Assembly (NCBI GenBank): GCA_023415635.1
Contig: JAEZJV010000014.1
Coordinates: forward strand, 62,001 to 126,000
Source: Bacillota bacterium
Lineage (GTDB): Bacteria; Bacillota; Clostridia; Lachnospirales; Lachnospiraceae
Direction: 5' to 3'
Length of the DNA: 64,000 bases
In this document: one piece after another, positions 1 through 9,105 of the stretch
Position numbering within the stretch: the first letter of the stretch is position 1
How the letters are laid out: the number at the start of each line of letters is the position of its first letter
The notes under the pieces: model-generated
What the model saw: the letters and a program-made list of their open reading frames with translations, nothing else
What the model was told of the DNA's origin: nothing
The model's database searches: none
Program-made: the position numbers and the translations under genes

Positions 1-2
1 GG

Positions 3-1250
3 AAGGAATATCTATTTCTTTATAGCAAGGTAGGCAATACCGGGGCCACTATTTGTGCGCTGGTTCCAAAAAGTACCATTCTTGAGAAGATACAGCCGAT
101 TAAGTCGTTGACGATTAGTTTCGTAGTTTTGGCGTGCATCCTATCAGGCTTAGTAGGGACTGTCCTTGCAACCGGTATCGGTAAGGAGATCACAAAGCTG
201 GTGAAATCTATTTCTATGGCAGCAAAGGGAGATTTAACCACGAAATTCGAGACGAAACGTAACGATGAGTTCTGGATTTTATCAAGTAGCCTGAACAAAA
301 TGGTGGAAGGCATGAGAAGCCTTATTGAAAGGGTGGCTACAGTCGGAGAGACAGTAAATCTATCGGCCAATACTCTGTCAGCCACTTCAAATGATATCCT
401 GTATTCCACTAAGGATATTTCTCTTGCGATCGGTGAGATTGAGAAAGGGGTGGTTCAGCAGGCTGAGGATACAGAACGTTGCTTATTACAGATGTCAAAT
501 CTCTCAGATAAAATCGGTGTAGTTTATGAGAATACTTACGAGATAGAGAAGATAGCTAAGAATGCAAAATCCATCGTTGAAGAGGGTATCACTATCATAG
601 ATCAGTTGAATGACAAATCCAGTGATACCACAAAGATTACCAATGTCATTATCAGAGAAATCGAAGAGCTGGAGCTTCAATCACAAAGTATTGAAAGTCT
701 CGTTGAGGTAATCAACAGTATTTCTGAGCAGACGAATCTCTTATCTCTGAATGCTTCCATCGAAGCAGCCAGAGCAGGAGAAGCAGGTCGTGGTTTTGCA
801 GTAGTTGCTGAGGAGATTCGCAAGCTTGCTGACCAGTCGCATGCGGCGGCTAATCAGATTAACTCTACAGTCGAGGCCATAAAGACAAAAACAAAGGGTA
901 CGGCTGTTTCAGCTAAGGAGGCAGAAAGCATTGTAGCATCACAGATGGAAGCGCTGACTAAGACAATACAGTCCTTCGAGCACATAGATGAGCATGTTGA
1001 GAAACTGGTGGCGAATTTAGATCAAATATCAGAAGGGATGAAGGGGATAGAAACCAGTAAGGATGATACCCTTGATTCCATCAGCAATATCTCGGCAGTA
1101 TCTCAGGAGACGGCAACCTCCTCGGAAGAGGTAAGTGCAACGGCAAATAATCAGATTGCTTCCGTAGAGTATATGAACACCTCTGCTTCAGCCCTTGCAG
1201 AGGATGCTAAGAGACTGGAAGAAGCAATCCAATTATTCATAATTAATTAA
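3..1250 (+). CDS. Methyl-accepting chemotaxis protein, 5' end outside window
   Basis: The reading frame is open from the first bases of the window, so the gene starts upstream and its sensor domain is missing here. Visible parts are the end of an extracytoplasmic region, one membrane segment at about 120-190, a HAMP domain just after it, and a long coiled-coil signalling domain. The hairpin tip is seen as EQTNLLSLNASIEAARAGE followed by GRGFAVVAEEIRKLA, the conserved CheA/CheW contact region of chemoreceptors. It would relay an unknown ligand signal to the flagellar chemotaxis kinase. It converges on the ABC ATPase gene, with only 3 bases between the two stop codons. The family is certain; the ligand cannot be told. 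Confidence 0.95.
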   Translation, partial: KEYLFLYSKVGNTGATICALVPKSTILEKIQPIKSLTISFVVLACILSGLVGTVLATGIGKEITKLVKSISMAAKGDLTTKFETKRNDEFWILSSSLNKMVEGMRSLIERVATVGETVNLSANTLSATSNDILYSTKDISLAIGEIEKGVVQQAEDTERCLLQMSNLSDKIGVVYENTYEIEKIAKNAKSIVEEGITIIDQLNDKSSDTTKITNVIIREIEELELQSQSIESLVEVINSISEQTNLLSLNASIEAARAGEAGRGFAVVAEEIRKLADQSHAAANQINSTVEAIKTKTKGTAVSAKEAESIVASQMEALTKTIQSFEHIDEHVEKLVANLDQISEGMKGIETSKDDTLDSISNISAVSQETATSSEEVSATANNQIASVEYMNTSASALAEDAKRLEEAIQLFIIN

Positions 1251-1253
1251 GAA

Positions 1254-1826
1254 TTAATGAAACTCCTTCCCTACCATGGAACAGTAATCCTGAAATTCAG
1301 GTTCATTTCTGGTAAGGGAGGGAGTTCCTTTTTTTAAGGAATCAGGGACCCTCAGGATTACCTTAACCGTCCCGGGATTACCGGATAGTATAATAATACG
1401 ATCTGAGAGGCTGACAGCTTCTGCGATATCCTCTGTAACCAGAATTGCGGTTTTTCCTTCTTTATGAAGCATCTCCTGTAGTTCATCCGCAGCCAATTGC
1501 CTGGCTTCACCCGGTAGGGCGGAGAAGGGCTCATCCATGAGAAGGATATCTGTATCCAGAGACAGAGTTCGAAGAATAGCTGCTCTGGATTTATAGTGGT
1601 CAGAGGGCTTGATATCCCTGCCGTTGATATAAATTAAACCCTTGGTAGGAAGGATGCAGCCTGCTATCAGAGAGAGCAGAGTAGATTTACCACAGCCGTC
1701 CGGTCCGAGGATGCTGATGAACTCACCTTCCATCACCTGAAAGGATACATCCTTTAATGCGTCGACATCCTGTTCGGGGCAATGATAGGTATAGCTTAAA
1801 TGGTCGACTTTAAGTAATTCGCCCAT
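1254..1826 (-). CDS. ABC transporter ATPase lacking Q-loop and signature motif (internally deleted)
   Basis: This looks like the ATPase of a nitrate/sulfonate/taurine-type importer, but the fold is incomplete. Walker A (GPDGCGKST) and Walker B (DILLMDEPFSAL) are present. Between them the chain runs from GRDIKPSDHYKS directly into RAAILRTLSLD, a sequence that in relatives follows LSGGMRQ. About 70-75 residues holding the Q-loop, helical subdomain and LSGGQ signature are therefore missing, with the frame kept. The D-loop Asp is Pro (SALP) and the H-loop His is Glu (LVTEDI). I chose the ATG at 1826 because GGAGGT lies at a normal distance; an in-frame ATG at 1847 has no such site. No permease or binding protein is adjacent. 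It is probably a decaying remnant and cannot be a normal transport ATPase. Confidence 0.8.
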   Translation of the reverse strand: MGELLKVDHLSYTYHCPEQDVDALKDVSFQVMEGEFISILGPDGCGKSTLLSLIAGCILPTKGLIYINGRDIKPSDHYKSRAAILRTLSLDTDILLMDEPFSALPGEARQLAADELQEMLHKEGKTAILVTEDIAEAVSLSDRIIILSGNPGTVKVILRVPDSLKKGTPSLTRNEPEFQDYCSMVGKEFH

Positions 1827-1910
1827 AATAGACCTCCATACTTTCATACTTTATAATATGACACCAATATCAAAAGGTGCTGTACGTAGGATATAGTATT
1901 CATAGACCGG

Positions 1911-1939
1911 TTGACTTTATCGGATGAGATGAATATAAT
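1911..1939 (+). promoter_or_regulatory. Sigma-A type promoter of the glycine cleavage operon
   Basis: TTGACT at 1911-1916 and TATAAT at 1934-1939 are separated by exactly 17 bases. Transcription would start near 1946, about 40 bases before the glycine riboswitch, so the aptamers sit at the 5' end of the message. Confidence 0.8.
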
Positions 1940-1984
1940 AGTAGTATAAATTCTGTGAGGATTCACAGGTATATGGGTCGGTTG

Positions 1985-2157
1985 AAGGATATGGGAGAGA
2001 CCATAGGATTATGGAGCCGAAGGGGTATGCGAAAACTCTCAGGCAAAAGGACCATTTCTGGACGATACTCTGGAAAACGAATCGGCACCGAAGAAGCAAT
2101 TTTCTGCTCCGATAAGAGCGTAGTAGAAGAGAATCTTTCAGGTAAACCAACAGAGGC
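1985..2157 (+). ncRNA. Tandem glycine riboswitch (two aptamers)
   Basis: Two glycine aptamers lie in series ahead of gcvT. The first (about 1991-2055) has GGGAGAGACC, then GCCGAAGGGG, AAACTCTCAGG and CAAAAGGAC, closed by ATGG/CCAT. The second (about 2068-2155) has CTCTGGAAAA, CACCGAAGAAGCAA, ATCTTTCAGGTAAAC and closes with CTCTG/CAGAG. These are the conserved core elements of the glycine riboswitch family. The 3' strand of the second closing helix overlaps the 5' side of the terminator hairpin that follows. Glycine binding should therefore disfavour the terminator and turn the operon on, which suits a glycine-degrading pathway. The switching direction is inferred from this overlap. Confidence 0.93.
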
Positions 2158-2188
2158 GTATTGATTGAAGCAGTACGTCTTTTTTTAT
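2152..2188 (+). terminator. Riboswitch-controlled intrinsic terminator
   Basis: AGAGGCGTA (2152-2160) pairs with TACGTCTTT (2174-2182) around a 13-base loop, followed by a T run to about 2187. It lies between the second glycine aptamer and gcvT. Its 5' arm shares bases 2152-2155 with the closing helix of aptamer two, the layout of an ON switch. Confidence 0.8.
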
Positions 2189-2233
2189 TGCTAAAAAATA
2201 AACAATCAATGCTAGAAGAGGAGGATGGAAGGG

Positions 2234-3355
2234 ATGGAGCAGAAAACTCCCTTATTCAACTGTCATGTGAAAGCCGGAGGAAAGCTGGTGCTCTTTGCCG
2301 GATATCTGCTGCCGGTACAGTACGAGACAGGAGTTATTAACGAGCATATGGCAGTCAGAACGTCTGCAGGATTATTTGATGTATCTCATATGGGTGAGAT
2401 AGAACTGACCGGTAGAGATGCCTTAAAAAACATCCAGAGGCTGGTAACTAATGATTGCAGCAGCATGTATGACGGTCAGGTGAAATACAGCCCTATGTGT
2501 AATGATAGCGGTGGGGTAATTGACGATTTGCTGGTATATCAGAAGAATAAGGAGGACTATCTGATTGTGGTCAATGCCGCAAACCGTGCTAAGGATGTAG
2601 ATTGGATGAAGCAGCATATTTCAGGAGAGGTTACGCTTTCGGATATCTCCGATGAGCTCGCTTTGCTGGCACTTCAGGGACCGAGATCTAAGGAAATCTT
2701 AGGTAGTATCATTATGGAGGAACGATTACCTTCGAGATATTACAGCTTCAAAGAGAATATCGACGTCGGAGGGATATCCTGTCTGATCTCCAGAACAGGC
2801 TATACCGGTGAGGATGGCTATGAGCTATATTGCCGCCCGGATGAGGCATCGGCATTATGGGAGATGCTGCTTAAGACCGGTAATTCCCTACCGGCAGAGG
2901 GAGATGCTTCTGACGGTAAGCCTGTGATTATTCCTTGCGGACTCGGCGCTAGAGATACTCTGCGACTCGAGGCAGCCATGCCCCTATATGGGCATGAGAT
3001 GGATGAGACTATATCCCCGCTGGAGACCGGATTGGGGTTTGCCGTAAAGCTGAATAAAGATGATTTCATAGGTAAAACAGGTTTACTAAACAGAGGTGAA
3101 CCTGGGAGAGTACGGGTCGGACTGAATATTACCGGAAGAGGCATCGCCAGAGAAGCATGTATAGTTTATGCCGGTAACCAGGCAATCGGTATAACAACCT
3201 CGGGTACACACTGCCCTTATCTCAAAAGACCTGTAGCCATGGCTTTACTGGAGAAGACCTACAGTATTCCTGGTACGGAACTAGAGGTTGACGTCAGGGG
3301 TAGAAGGATCTCGGCTCAGGTGGTAGCTCTGCCGTTCTATAAACGAGGAGACTAA
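2234..3355 (+). CDS. gcvT: Glycine cleavage system T protein (aminomethyltransferase)
   Basis: GcvT transfers the methylene group from the aminomethyl-lipoyl arm of GcvH to tetrahydrofolate and releases ammonia. The 373-residue product is full length. It starts with TPLFNCHVKAGGKLVLFAGY, has the folate-binding-domain pattern FDVSHMGE and TNDCSSMYDGQVKYSPM, and the internal SRTGYTGEDGYELYC and GLGARDTLRLEAAMPLYGHE stretches typical of the family. The ATG at 2234 is preferred because GAGGAGG ends 9 bases upstream; an in-frame ATG at 2225 would abut that site. It is the first gene of the riboswitch-controlled operon, 67 bases before gcvH. Confidence 0.96.
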   Translation: MEQKTPLFNCHVKAGGKLVLFAGYLLPVQYETGVINEHMAVRTSAGLFDVSHMGEIELTGRDALKNIQRLVTNDCSSMYDGQVKYSPMCNDSGGVIDDLLVYQKNKEDYLIVVNAANRAKDVDWMKQHISGEVTLSDISDELALLALQGPRSKEILGSIIMEERLPSRYYSFKENIDVGGISCLISRTGYTGEDGYELYCRPDEASALWEMLLKTGNSLPAEGDASDGKPVIIPCGLGARDTLRLEAAMPLYGHEMDETISPLETGLGFAVKLNKDDFIGKTGLLNRGEPGRVRVGLNITGRGIAREACIVYAGNQAIGITTSGTHCPYLKRPVAMALLEKTYSIPGTELEVDVRGRRISAQVVALPFYKRGD

Positions 3356-3422
3356 TTCCTTAGAATAATTATGGTAATAGAAAAATGTTTAAAATAATAA
3401 TGATATCTTAGGAGGAAACAAC

Positions 3423-3785
3423 ATGAAGGATTATATGTTTACGAAATCTCACGAATGGATTAAATATGAAGATGAAACGACAGCATATATCGGTATTTCC
3501 GATTATGCACAGAAGCAGCTTGGAGATCTGGTTTTTATCAATTTGCCTGAGGTGGGGGATGAACTCAATGCCGGTGAGGAATTTGCGGATATAGAATCCG
3601 TGAAAGCAGTTTCCAGTATATACAGTCCGGTCACAGGTAAGGTAATTGCTGTTAATGAGGAGCTTTTGGATCATCCCGAGCTGATTAATTCCGATGCATA
3701 TGAAGCATGGTTTATCGAGGTTGGAGAAATTACTGACCACTCAGAGCTATTGACAGAAGAGGAATATCAAAAGCTATGTTTATAA
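3423..3785 (+). CDS. gcvH: Glycine cleavage system H protein (lipoyl carrier)
   Basis: GcvH is the small lipoylated shuttle that carries the aminomethyl group from the P protein to T, then is reoxidised by dihydrolipoyl dehydrogenase. The 120-residue chain has the family start (FTKSHEWIK) and the lipoylation site ESVKAVSS, with Lys61 as the expected attachment residue. Length is close to the usual 125-130. An AGGAGG site lies about 7 bases upstream of the ATG. It sits between gcvT and the two P-protein subunit genes, and the lipoate ligase gene further down is its likely modifying enzyme. Confidence 0.97.
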   Translation: MKDYMFTKSHEWIKYEDETTAYIGISDYAQKQLGDLVFINLPEVGDELNAGEEFADIESVKAVSSIYSPVTGKVIAVNEELLDHPELINSDAYEAWFIEVGEITDHSELLTEEEYQKLCL

Positions 3786-3800
3786 GAAGGGGGTTAGGCT

Positions 3801-5123
3801 ATGGGAACCTATGTGCCGAATACGGGCAGTGAACAGAAGGAGATGCTCAAAGTGCTGGGATTATCGAGCTTTGATGAGCTTTTTCGGGCAATCCCTTCTG
3901 AAGTTTTATTGAAGGAACCATTGAAGCTTGACCGGGGTAAATCGGAATATGAGGTTAAGCGGCATATGACAGAGCTGTCAGCAAAAAATCAGGTATTTTC
4001 AATGATATTTCGTGGTGCGGGGGCATACAATCATTATATTCCGTCCATAGTTACTCATATTACCTCCAAAGAGGAGTTTGTAACTGCCTATACTCCCTAT
4101 CAGGCGGAGATCAGCCAGGGAATACTGCAATCCATCTTTGAGTATCAGACAATGATCTGTGAGCTGACCGGGATGGATGTATCCAATGCTTCTGTCTATG
4201 ATGGAGCAACCGCAGCTGCAGAGGCAGTGATTATGTGCCGGGAGAAGAGAAGAACCAGGGCAGTAGTTTCGTCAACAGTCCATCCTCAGACGATTGAGAC
4301 CCTCCAAACCTATTTGGAGGGGACAGATATGGAACTCATTCTGGCTCCTGAGAGGGAAGGCCGAACAGATTTGGAACAGCTTTCAGCTTTGCTTAATGGC
4401 AATACGGCATGTATTCTGATGCAACAGCCGAATTATTATGGTCTGCTGGAAGATTGTGAAGCAATCAGAAAGCTGATAAATGGCTCTGATATAAAGTATG
4501 TTATAAGCTGTAATCCAATCTCCCTTGGGATTTTGAAAGCTCCCAGCGAATACGGTGCCGACATCGCTGTTGGAGAAGGTCAACCACTGGGCATACCGCT
4601 TTCCTTCGGTGGTCCCTACCTTGGTTTTATGGCAACGACAGAGAAGCTGATGCGAAGACTTCCCGGTCGAATTGTCGGCGAGACGGTGGATGGTGCCGGT
4701 AACAGAGCATTCGTACTGACCCTTCAGGCCAGAGAACAGCATATCAGAAGGGAGAAGGCTTCCAGTAATATCTGCTCTAATCAGGCTTTATGTGCGATGA
4801 CGGCAGCAGTATATCTGGATGCGATGGGGAAAGAGGGCCTTGAAAGAACGGCACAGCTTTCCATGTCCAAAGCTCATTACCTTGCAGATCGCTTGTGTGA
4901 ACTGAAGGTATTTAGCATGAGCCACTCCGGGGATTATTTTAATGAATTTGTAACTGATTTTACAGGGGATGTAGATTACTTGCTGGCAGAATTGGAGCTG
5001 CGTGGAATTCTCGGAGGATATCCTCTGGGCGGAGGACGTATGCTGTGGTGTGCCACAGAGATGAATTCCAGGGAGGAGATAGATACGCTGATTCGTAGTA
5101 TTGAGGAGGTGCTTGGGGTATGA
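3801..5123 (+). CDS. gcvPA: Glycine dehydrogenase (decarboxylating) subunit 1
   Basis: This is the alpha half of the two-subunit P protein, which with the beta subunit decarboxylates glycine and loads the aminomethyl group onto GcvH. The 440-residue product shows the conserved start YVPNTGSEQKEMLKVLG, the segment FRGAGAYNHYIPS and SNICSNQALCAMTAAVYL near the C-terminal third. Alpha subunits have the transaminase fold but lack the PLP lysine, and none is obvious here. Its stop overlaps the gcvPB start by four bases (ATGA), so translation is probably coupled and the subunits made in equal amounts. Confidence 0.96.
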   Translation: MGTYVPNTGSEQKEMLKVLGLSSFDELFRAIPSEVLLKEPLKLDRGKSEYEVKRHMTELSAKNQVFSMIFRGAGAYNHYIPSIVTHITSKEEFVTAYTPYQAEISQGILQSIFEYQTMICELTGMDVSNASVYDGATAAAEAVIMCREKRRTRAVVSSTVHPQTIETLQTYLEGTDMELILAPEREGRTDLEQLSALLNGNTACILMQQPNYYGLLEDCEAIRKLINGSDIKYVISCNPISLGILKAPSEYGADIAVGEGQPLGIPLSFGGPYLGFMATTEKLMRRLPGRIVGETVDGAGNRAFVLTLQAREQHIRREKASSNICSNQALCAMTAAVYLDAMGKEGLERTAQLSMSKAHYLADRLCELKVFSMSHSGDYFNEFVTDFTGDVDYLLAELELRGILGGYPLGGGRMLWCATEMNSREEIDTLIRSIEEVLGV

Positions 5124-6559
5124 AGCTGATATTTGAGAAAAGTAAGCAGGGCAGAGGCTTAAGTCTTTTACCGAATTGCGATGTGCCAGTCCTCGCACCC
5201 CCGGAGGCTTATGCCAGGACAGCTGAGCTTCGGCTACCGGAGGTCTCAGAGACGGAGCTTGCCAGGCACTATACTCAGCTGATGAAGCGGACCTTCGGTG
5301 TCAACGACGGATTTTATCCGCTAGGCTCCTGTACCATGAAATATAATCCGAAGGTGAATGAGGATATGGCAAGGCTTCCCGGCTTTAGCGGTATACATCC
5401 GCTACAATCCGTGCAATCAGCTCAGGGTTGTCTTGAGGTTATGAAATTGACAGAGGAAGCCCTATGTGAGATTACAGGTATGGACGCCATGGACTTCTCT
5501 CCTTCGGCAGGTGCGCATGGGGAATATACAGGCTTAAAGCTTATAAGGGCATATCATCAGAAACGCCGGGATACAAAGAGAAACAAAATCATAGTACCGG
5601 ATTCCGCCCACGGGACGAATCCTGCCAGTGCCGCAATGGCAGGCTTTGAGGTACTTAATGTCCCCTCTGATCAGGAAGGCCGGGTGGATTTAGAACGGCT
5701 GCGTATGGCTGTCGGAGAAGATACGGCAGGCTTTATGCTGACCAATCCGAATACGTTAGGGCTATTCGATGACAATATCCTTGAAATCACAAGAATTATT
5801 CATGATGCCGGTGGCTTAAACTACTATGATGGTGCTAACCTGAATGCTATCATGGGGATAGCCAGACCCGGTGATATGGGCTTTGATGTAGTACATCTCA
5901 ATCTTCATAAGACCTTTTCAACTCCTCACGGTGGCGGAGGCCCGGGCAGCGGTCCGGTAGGCTGTAAGGAACTTCTGATACATTACCTGCCTTCACCGCG
6001 TATTATTCTGACGGAAGGAAAATATGAGTTTACCCATAAATCGGATGCCAGTATTGGTAGAGTGAAAGCCTTCCATGGAAATTTCCTTGTGGTAGTAAGA
6101 GCGCTTACGTATATTTTAAGCCTTGGTTCAGACGGACTGTTGAATGCCTCAAGGAATGCAGTCCTGAATGCCAACTATATGCTGCATTTACTAAAGGATG
6201 TCTTTGATCTACCCTTTTCGCTACCCTGTATGCATGAGTTTGTCCTTTCGTTGGAGAAGCTAAAAATTGAAAAGGGTGTCTCAGCTCTTGATTTTGCTAA
6301 GGCACTTCTGGATTACGGTATTCATCCTCCGACCATGTACTTCCCTTTGATTATCCATGAGGCTCTGATGGTAGAGCCGACTGAGACGGAATCCAAGGAG
6401 ACTCTGGAGGAGGTTGCGGAAATTTTCCGTAAAATATTTAAGTTGGCTCTGGAGGAGCCCGCACAGCTGCATGAATGCCCGAAGACGACCCCCATCGGCA
6501 GACCGGATGAGGTGAATGCAGCGAGAAAGCCGGTTTTAAGATACCGTTTTCCGGAATAA
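5120..6559 (+). CDS. gcvPB: Glycine dehydrogenase (decarboxylating) subunit 2
   Basis: This is the PLP-bearing beta half of the P protein. In its 479 residues the Schiff-base lysine is seen in VHLNLHKTFSTPHGGGGPG, the strongly conserved P-protein active site with its glycine-rich loop. GSCTMKYNPK near residue 70 and DSAHGTNPASAAM are also family hallmarks. It starts inside the end of gcvPA, and lplA follows after 15 bases. With GcvT, GcvH and dihydrolipoyl dehydrogenase it completes the cycle that turns glycine plus tetrahydrofolate into CO2, ammonia, NADH and methylene-tetrahydrofolate. Nothing suggests damage. Confidence 0.97.
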   Translation: MKLIFEKSKQGRGLSLLPNCDVPVLAPPEAYARTAELRLPEVSETELARHYTQLMKRTFGVNDGFYPLGSCTMKYNPKVNEDMARLPGFSGIHPLQSVQSAQGCLEVMKLTEEALCEITGMDAMDFSPSAGAHGEYTGLKLIRAYHQKRRDTKRNKIIVPDSAHGTNPASAAMAGFEVLNVPSDQEGRVDLERLRMAVGEDTAGFMLTNPNTLGLFDDNILEITRIIHDAGGLNYYDGANLNAIMGIARPGDMGFDVVHLNLHKTFSTPHGGGGPGSGPVGCKELLIHYLPSPRIILTEGKYEFTHKSDASIGRVKAFHGNFLVVVRALTYILSLGSDGLLNASRNAVLNANYMLHLLKDVFDLPFSLPCMHEFVLSLEKLKIEKGVSALDFAKALLDYGIHPPTMYFPLIIHEALMVEPTETESKETLEEVAEIFRKIFKLALEEPAQLHECPKTTPIGRPDEVNAARKPVLRYRFPE

Positions 6560-6574
6560 AAAGGATAGGAGAAT

Positions 6575-7570
6575 ATGCCTTTGATAGATAGGATACGATT
6601 TATAACAACTAAGGAGACAGATCCCTATCGCAACCTGGCTTTAGAGGAATATCTGCTGAAACAGACTGGTGACAGGGAGGTTGTTCTTTACCTCTGGCAG
6701 AATGAAAGGACAGTAGTGATCGGTAAGAACCAAAACCCCTGGAAGGAATGCAGGTTAGCCGAGCTGGAAGGCGACGGAGGCAGATTGGTCCGTCGTCTAT
6801 CCGGTGGGGGAGCAGTTTTTCATGATCTGGGCAATTTAAATTTTACATTTCTGGCAGCCAAAGAGAATTATGATGTAGATAAGCAGCTGGAGGTCATTCT
6901 TACTGCGGTGAGAGACCTTGGGATACCTGCAGAGAAGACCGGCAGAAACGATATCACAGTCCGGGATAGGAAGTTTTCAGGGAATGCGTTTTACAGCGAC
7001 GGAATACATTGCTATCACCATGGCACAATCCTGGTACAGGTGGATATGGAGAGACTGTCCCATTATCTGAGTGTCTCCAGGGAAAAGCTGGTGACGAAGG
7101 GAGTGGAATCCGTACGCAGGAGAGTGACAAATCTGACTGAATATGTACCTTCCCTTACCATAGAACAGATGAAGGAGGCGTTGATCTATTCCTTCAAAAG
7201 GGTATATGGCTTGCCCCCATTGGAATGGAAACTATCTGAAATGCCCCTTGAGGAGATAGAGACTCTGACACAGAAATTCTCCTCCCGGGAGTGGAATCTG
7301 GGTAGACGATTGGAATTCAACTATTCGCTGGATAAAAGGTTTTCCTGGGGAGGCTTCGAGCTTCAGCTCATCATTAAGTCCGGCAGAATTACAGAATGTA
7401 AGGTTTACACCGATGCTCTGGAGACCAGATTTTTTGAGCAGCTTTCAAAAGCCCTGACCGGATGCGGCTTTTCCTCTTCGGAGATGCTACGGGAGCTTGA
7501 TAGGCTTCCGGCATCCGAAGCCTTGTGGAAAGAGGACATAGCTAGTTTAATCCGGGAAGCTGATATCTGA
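6575..7570 (+). CDS. lplA: Lipoate-protein ligase A family enzyme
   Basis: The enzyme attaches lipoate to the lysine of lipoyl domains, here most likely GcvH. The 331-residue chain has the lipoate-binding loop RRLSGGGAVFHDLGNLNFTF, the preceding VVIGKNQNPW, and the catalytic-lysine region RKFSGNAFYSDG with CYHHGTIL. The C-terminal accessory domain of about 80 residues is present (LGRRLEFNYS onward), as expected for a ligase that makes its own lipoyl-AMP. It begins 15 bases after gcvPB with an AGGATAGGA site. Its place in the operon means carrier and modifying enzyme respond together to glycine. Confidence 0.93.
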   Translation: MPLIDRIRFITTKETDPYRNLALEEYLLKQTGDREVVLYLWQNERTVVIGKNQNPWKECRLAELEGDGGRLVRRLSGGGAVFHDLGNLNFTFLAAKENYDVDKQLEVILTAVRDLGIPAEKTGRNDITVRDRKFSGNAFYSDGIHCYHHGTILVQVDMERLSHYLSVSREKLVTKGVESVRRRVTNLTEYVPSLTIEQMKEALIYSFKRVYGLPPLEWKLSEMPLEEIETLTQKFSSREWNLGRRLEFNYSLDKRFSWGGFELQLIIKSGRITECKVYTDALETRFFEQLSKALTGCGFSSSEMLRELDRLPASEALWKEDIASLIREADI

Positions 7571-7599
7571 TTACATTAGACATAGGAGGAAGGATGCCA

Positions 7600-9072
7600 A
7601 TGGAGAAGAAAGATAATACGATACTTGAAGCCTTTGAGCTAGTGATCATCGGAGGAGGTCCGGGCGGTTATGTTGCTGCAATCAAAGCAGCTCAGCTAGG
7701 GAAGAAGACGGCTCTTATTGAATACCGGGAGATTGGAGGAACCTGCTTGAATCGCGGCTGTATACCGACGAAGACACTGATGCATTGCGCCCACCTCTAT
7801 GAGGAGATGCATAGACTGGCAGAATTCGGTATCGATATCAGCGAGGTAAAGCTGGATTCGGCTAAGGTATGGGAGCGTAAGGACAGGATTGTGGAACAGA
7901 TGAGGAAAGGGATATCCTCTCTTCTGGAAGCCAATCATGTGACTATCCTTCGAGGGAAAGCCACTATACATGGGAGAAACCAACAACAGGAAAGGTTTAG
8001 GATCGGTATATCCTTACCGGAGCCCGGAGAGGATTCTCTGCAATTACCACCTTATGAACTGGAGGCAGAGAAGGTTCTGATAGCCACCGGATCGAGGCCG
8101 ATCCTTCCGAATTTACCGGGGATCGGACTTCCCGGAGTACTTACCAGCGATGAGCTGTTGGAGAGAAAGGAACTGTTTCCGAGACTTCTCATCATAGGCG
8201 GAGGGGTGATCGGGATAGAATTTGCCACTCTGTATCGGGAGCTTGGTTGCCAGGTTGAGATGATAGAAGCGATGGATCGTATCTTGCCCTCCATGGATAA
8301 GGAGATTTCTCAAAGTATCGCAATGAAGCTAAAGAAGAAGGGTGTAAGCATTCATACAAAATCCATGGTTAAGGAGATTGTGCTGTCTACGGATGGTTCT
8401 TTATGCTGCGGCTTCCTTGAGAAGGAGCAGGAGAAAGCTGCTATTGCGGATGGTATTCTTGTTGCGGTCGGAAGAAAAGCCTGCACAGAGGATTTGTTGG
8501 CTGAGGATATCAAGCTGGAGATGGACGGAGCCTACATAAAGGTTAAGGAGGGTTTTGAGACCAGCATTCCAGATATCTATGCAATCGGGGATGTCATCCG
8601 AGGTATGGCGCTGGCACATTCGGCTTCTGCACAGGGAATTGCTGCGGTGGAGGCGATGTTTGATCAGGAGCTTACCGTGAATTTATCGGTTATTCCGTCC
8701 TGTATATATACCTCACCGGAGGTGGCTGTCGTAGGATTGAGCGAGGAGAAGGCGACAGAAGCAGGAATTGAGATTAAGACAGGAAAGTATCCGATGCTGG
8801 GCAATGGCAAGACGATCTTAACCGGCGGAGACAGAGGCTTTATTAAGCTGATCTCTGAAGCAGCTACGGATCGTATTTTGGGTGCAGTACTTCTGTGTGA
8901 CCGGGCTACGGATATGGTCAGTGAACTGACGACGGCTATTGCCAACGGGCTGACTGTTCCGGATATGGCATCTGTAATCAGGCCGCATCCCACCTATAGT
9001 GAAGGAATTACGGAAGTCCTGGAGGATGTGCACGGACAGGCGATTCACATAGTACCGCACAAAATGCGGTAA
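7600..9072 (+). CDS. lpdA: Dihydrolipoyl dehydrogenase (glycine cleavage L protein)
   Basis: This flavoprotein reoxidises the dihydrolipoyl arm of GcvH with NAD+. The 490-residue product has the FAD motif GGGPGGYVAAIKAA, the redox disulfide in GGTCLNRGCIPTK, the second dinucleotide motif GGGVIGIEFA, the FAD-contact DIYAIGDVI and the C-terminal RPHPTYSEGITE with the active-site His and Glu. There is no N-terminal lipoyl domain. I prefer the ATG at 7600, nine bases after AGGAGGA; an in-frame ATG at 7594 is only three bases from it. It is the last gene of the operon. No other lipoyl-dependent complex is in the window. Confidence 0.95.
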   Translation: MEKKDNTILEAFELVIIGGGPGGYVAAIKAAQLGKKTALIEYREIGGTCLNRGCIPTKTLMHCAHLYEEMHRLAEFGIDISEVKLDSAKVWERKDRIVEQMRKGISSLLEANHVTILRGKATIHGRNQQQERFRIGISLPEPGEDSLQLPPYELEAEKVLIATGSRPILPNLPGIGLPGVLTSDELLERKELFPRLLIIGGGVIGIEFATLYRELGCQVEMIEAMDRILPSMDKEISQSIAMKLKKKGVSIHTKSMVKEIVLSTDGSLCCGFLEKEQEKAAIADGILVAVGRKACTEDLLAEDIKLEMDGAYIKVKEGFETSIPDIYAIGDVIRGMALAHSASAQGIAAVEAMFDQELTVNLSVIPSCIYTSPEVAVVGLSEEKATEAGIEIKTGKYPMLGNGKTILTGGDRGFIKLISEAATDRILGAVLLCDRATDMVSELTTAIANGLTVPDMASVIRPHPTYSEGITEVLEDVHGQAIHIVPHKMR

Positions 9073-9105
9073 GCTATAGGAATTGTAATATGATGAACTA
9101 GAAGG

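Noticed and set aside
1955..2164. Short open frame covering the region before gcvT
   Set aside because: The bases are explained by the glycine riboswitch core, and the frame has no ribosome site.
4383..4742. Open frames on the minus strand within gcvPA and other long genes
   Set aside because: They are shadows of strongly coding plus-strand frames, without ribosome sites or recognisable protein patterns.
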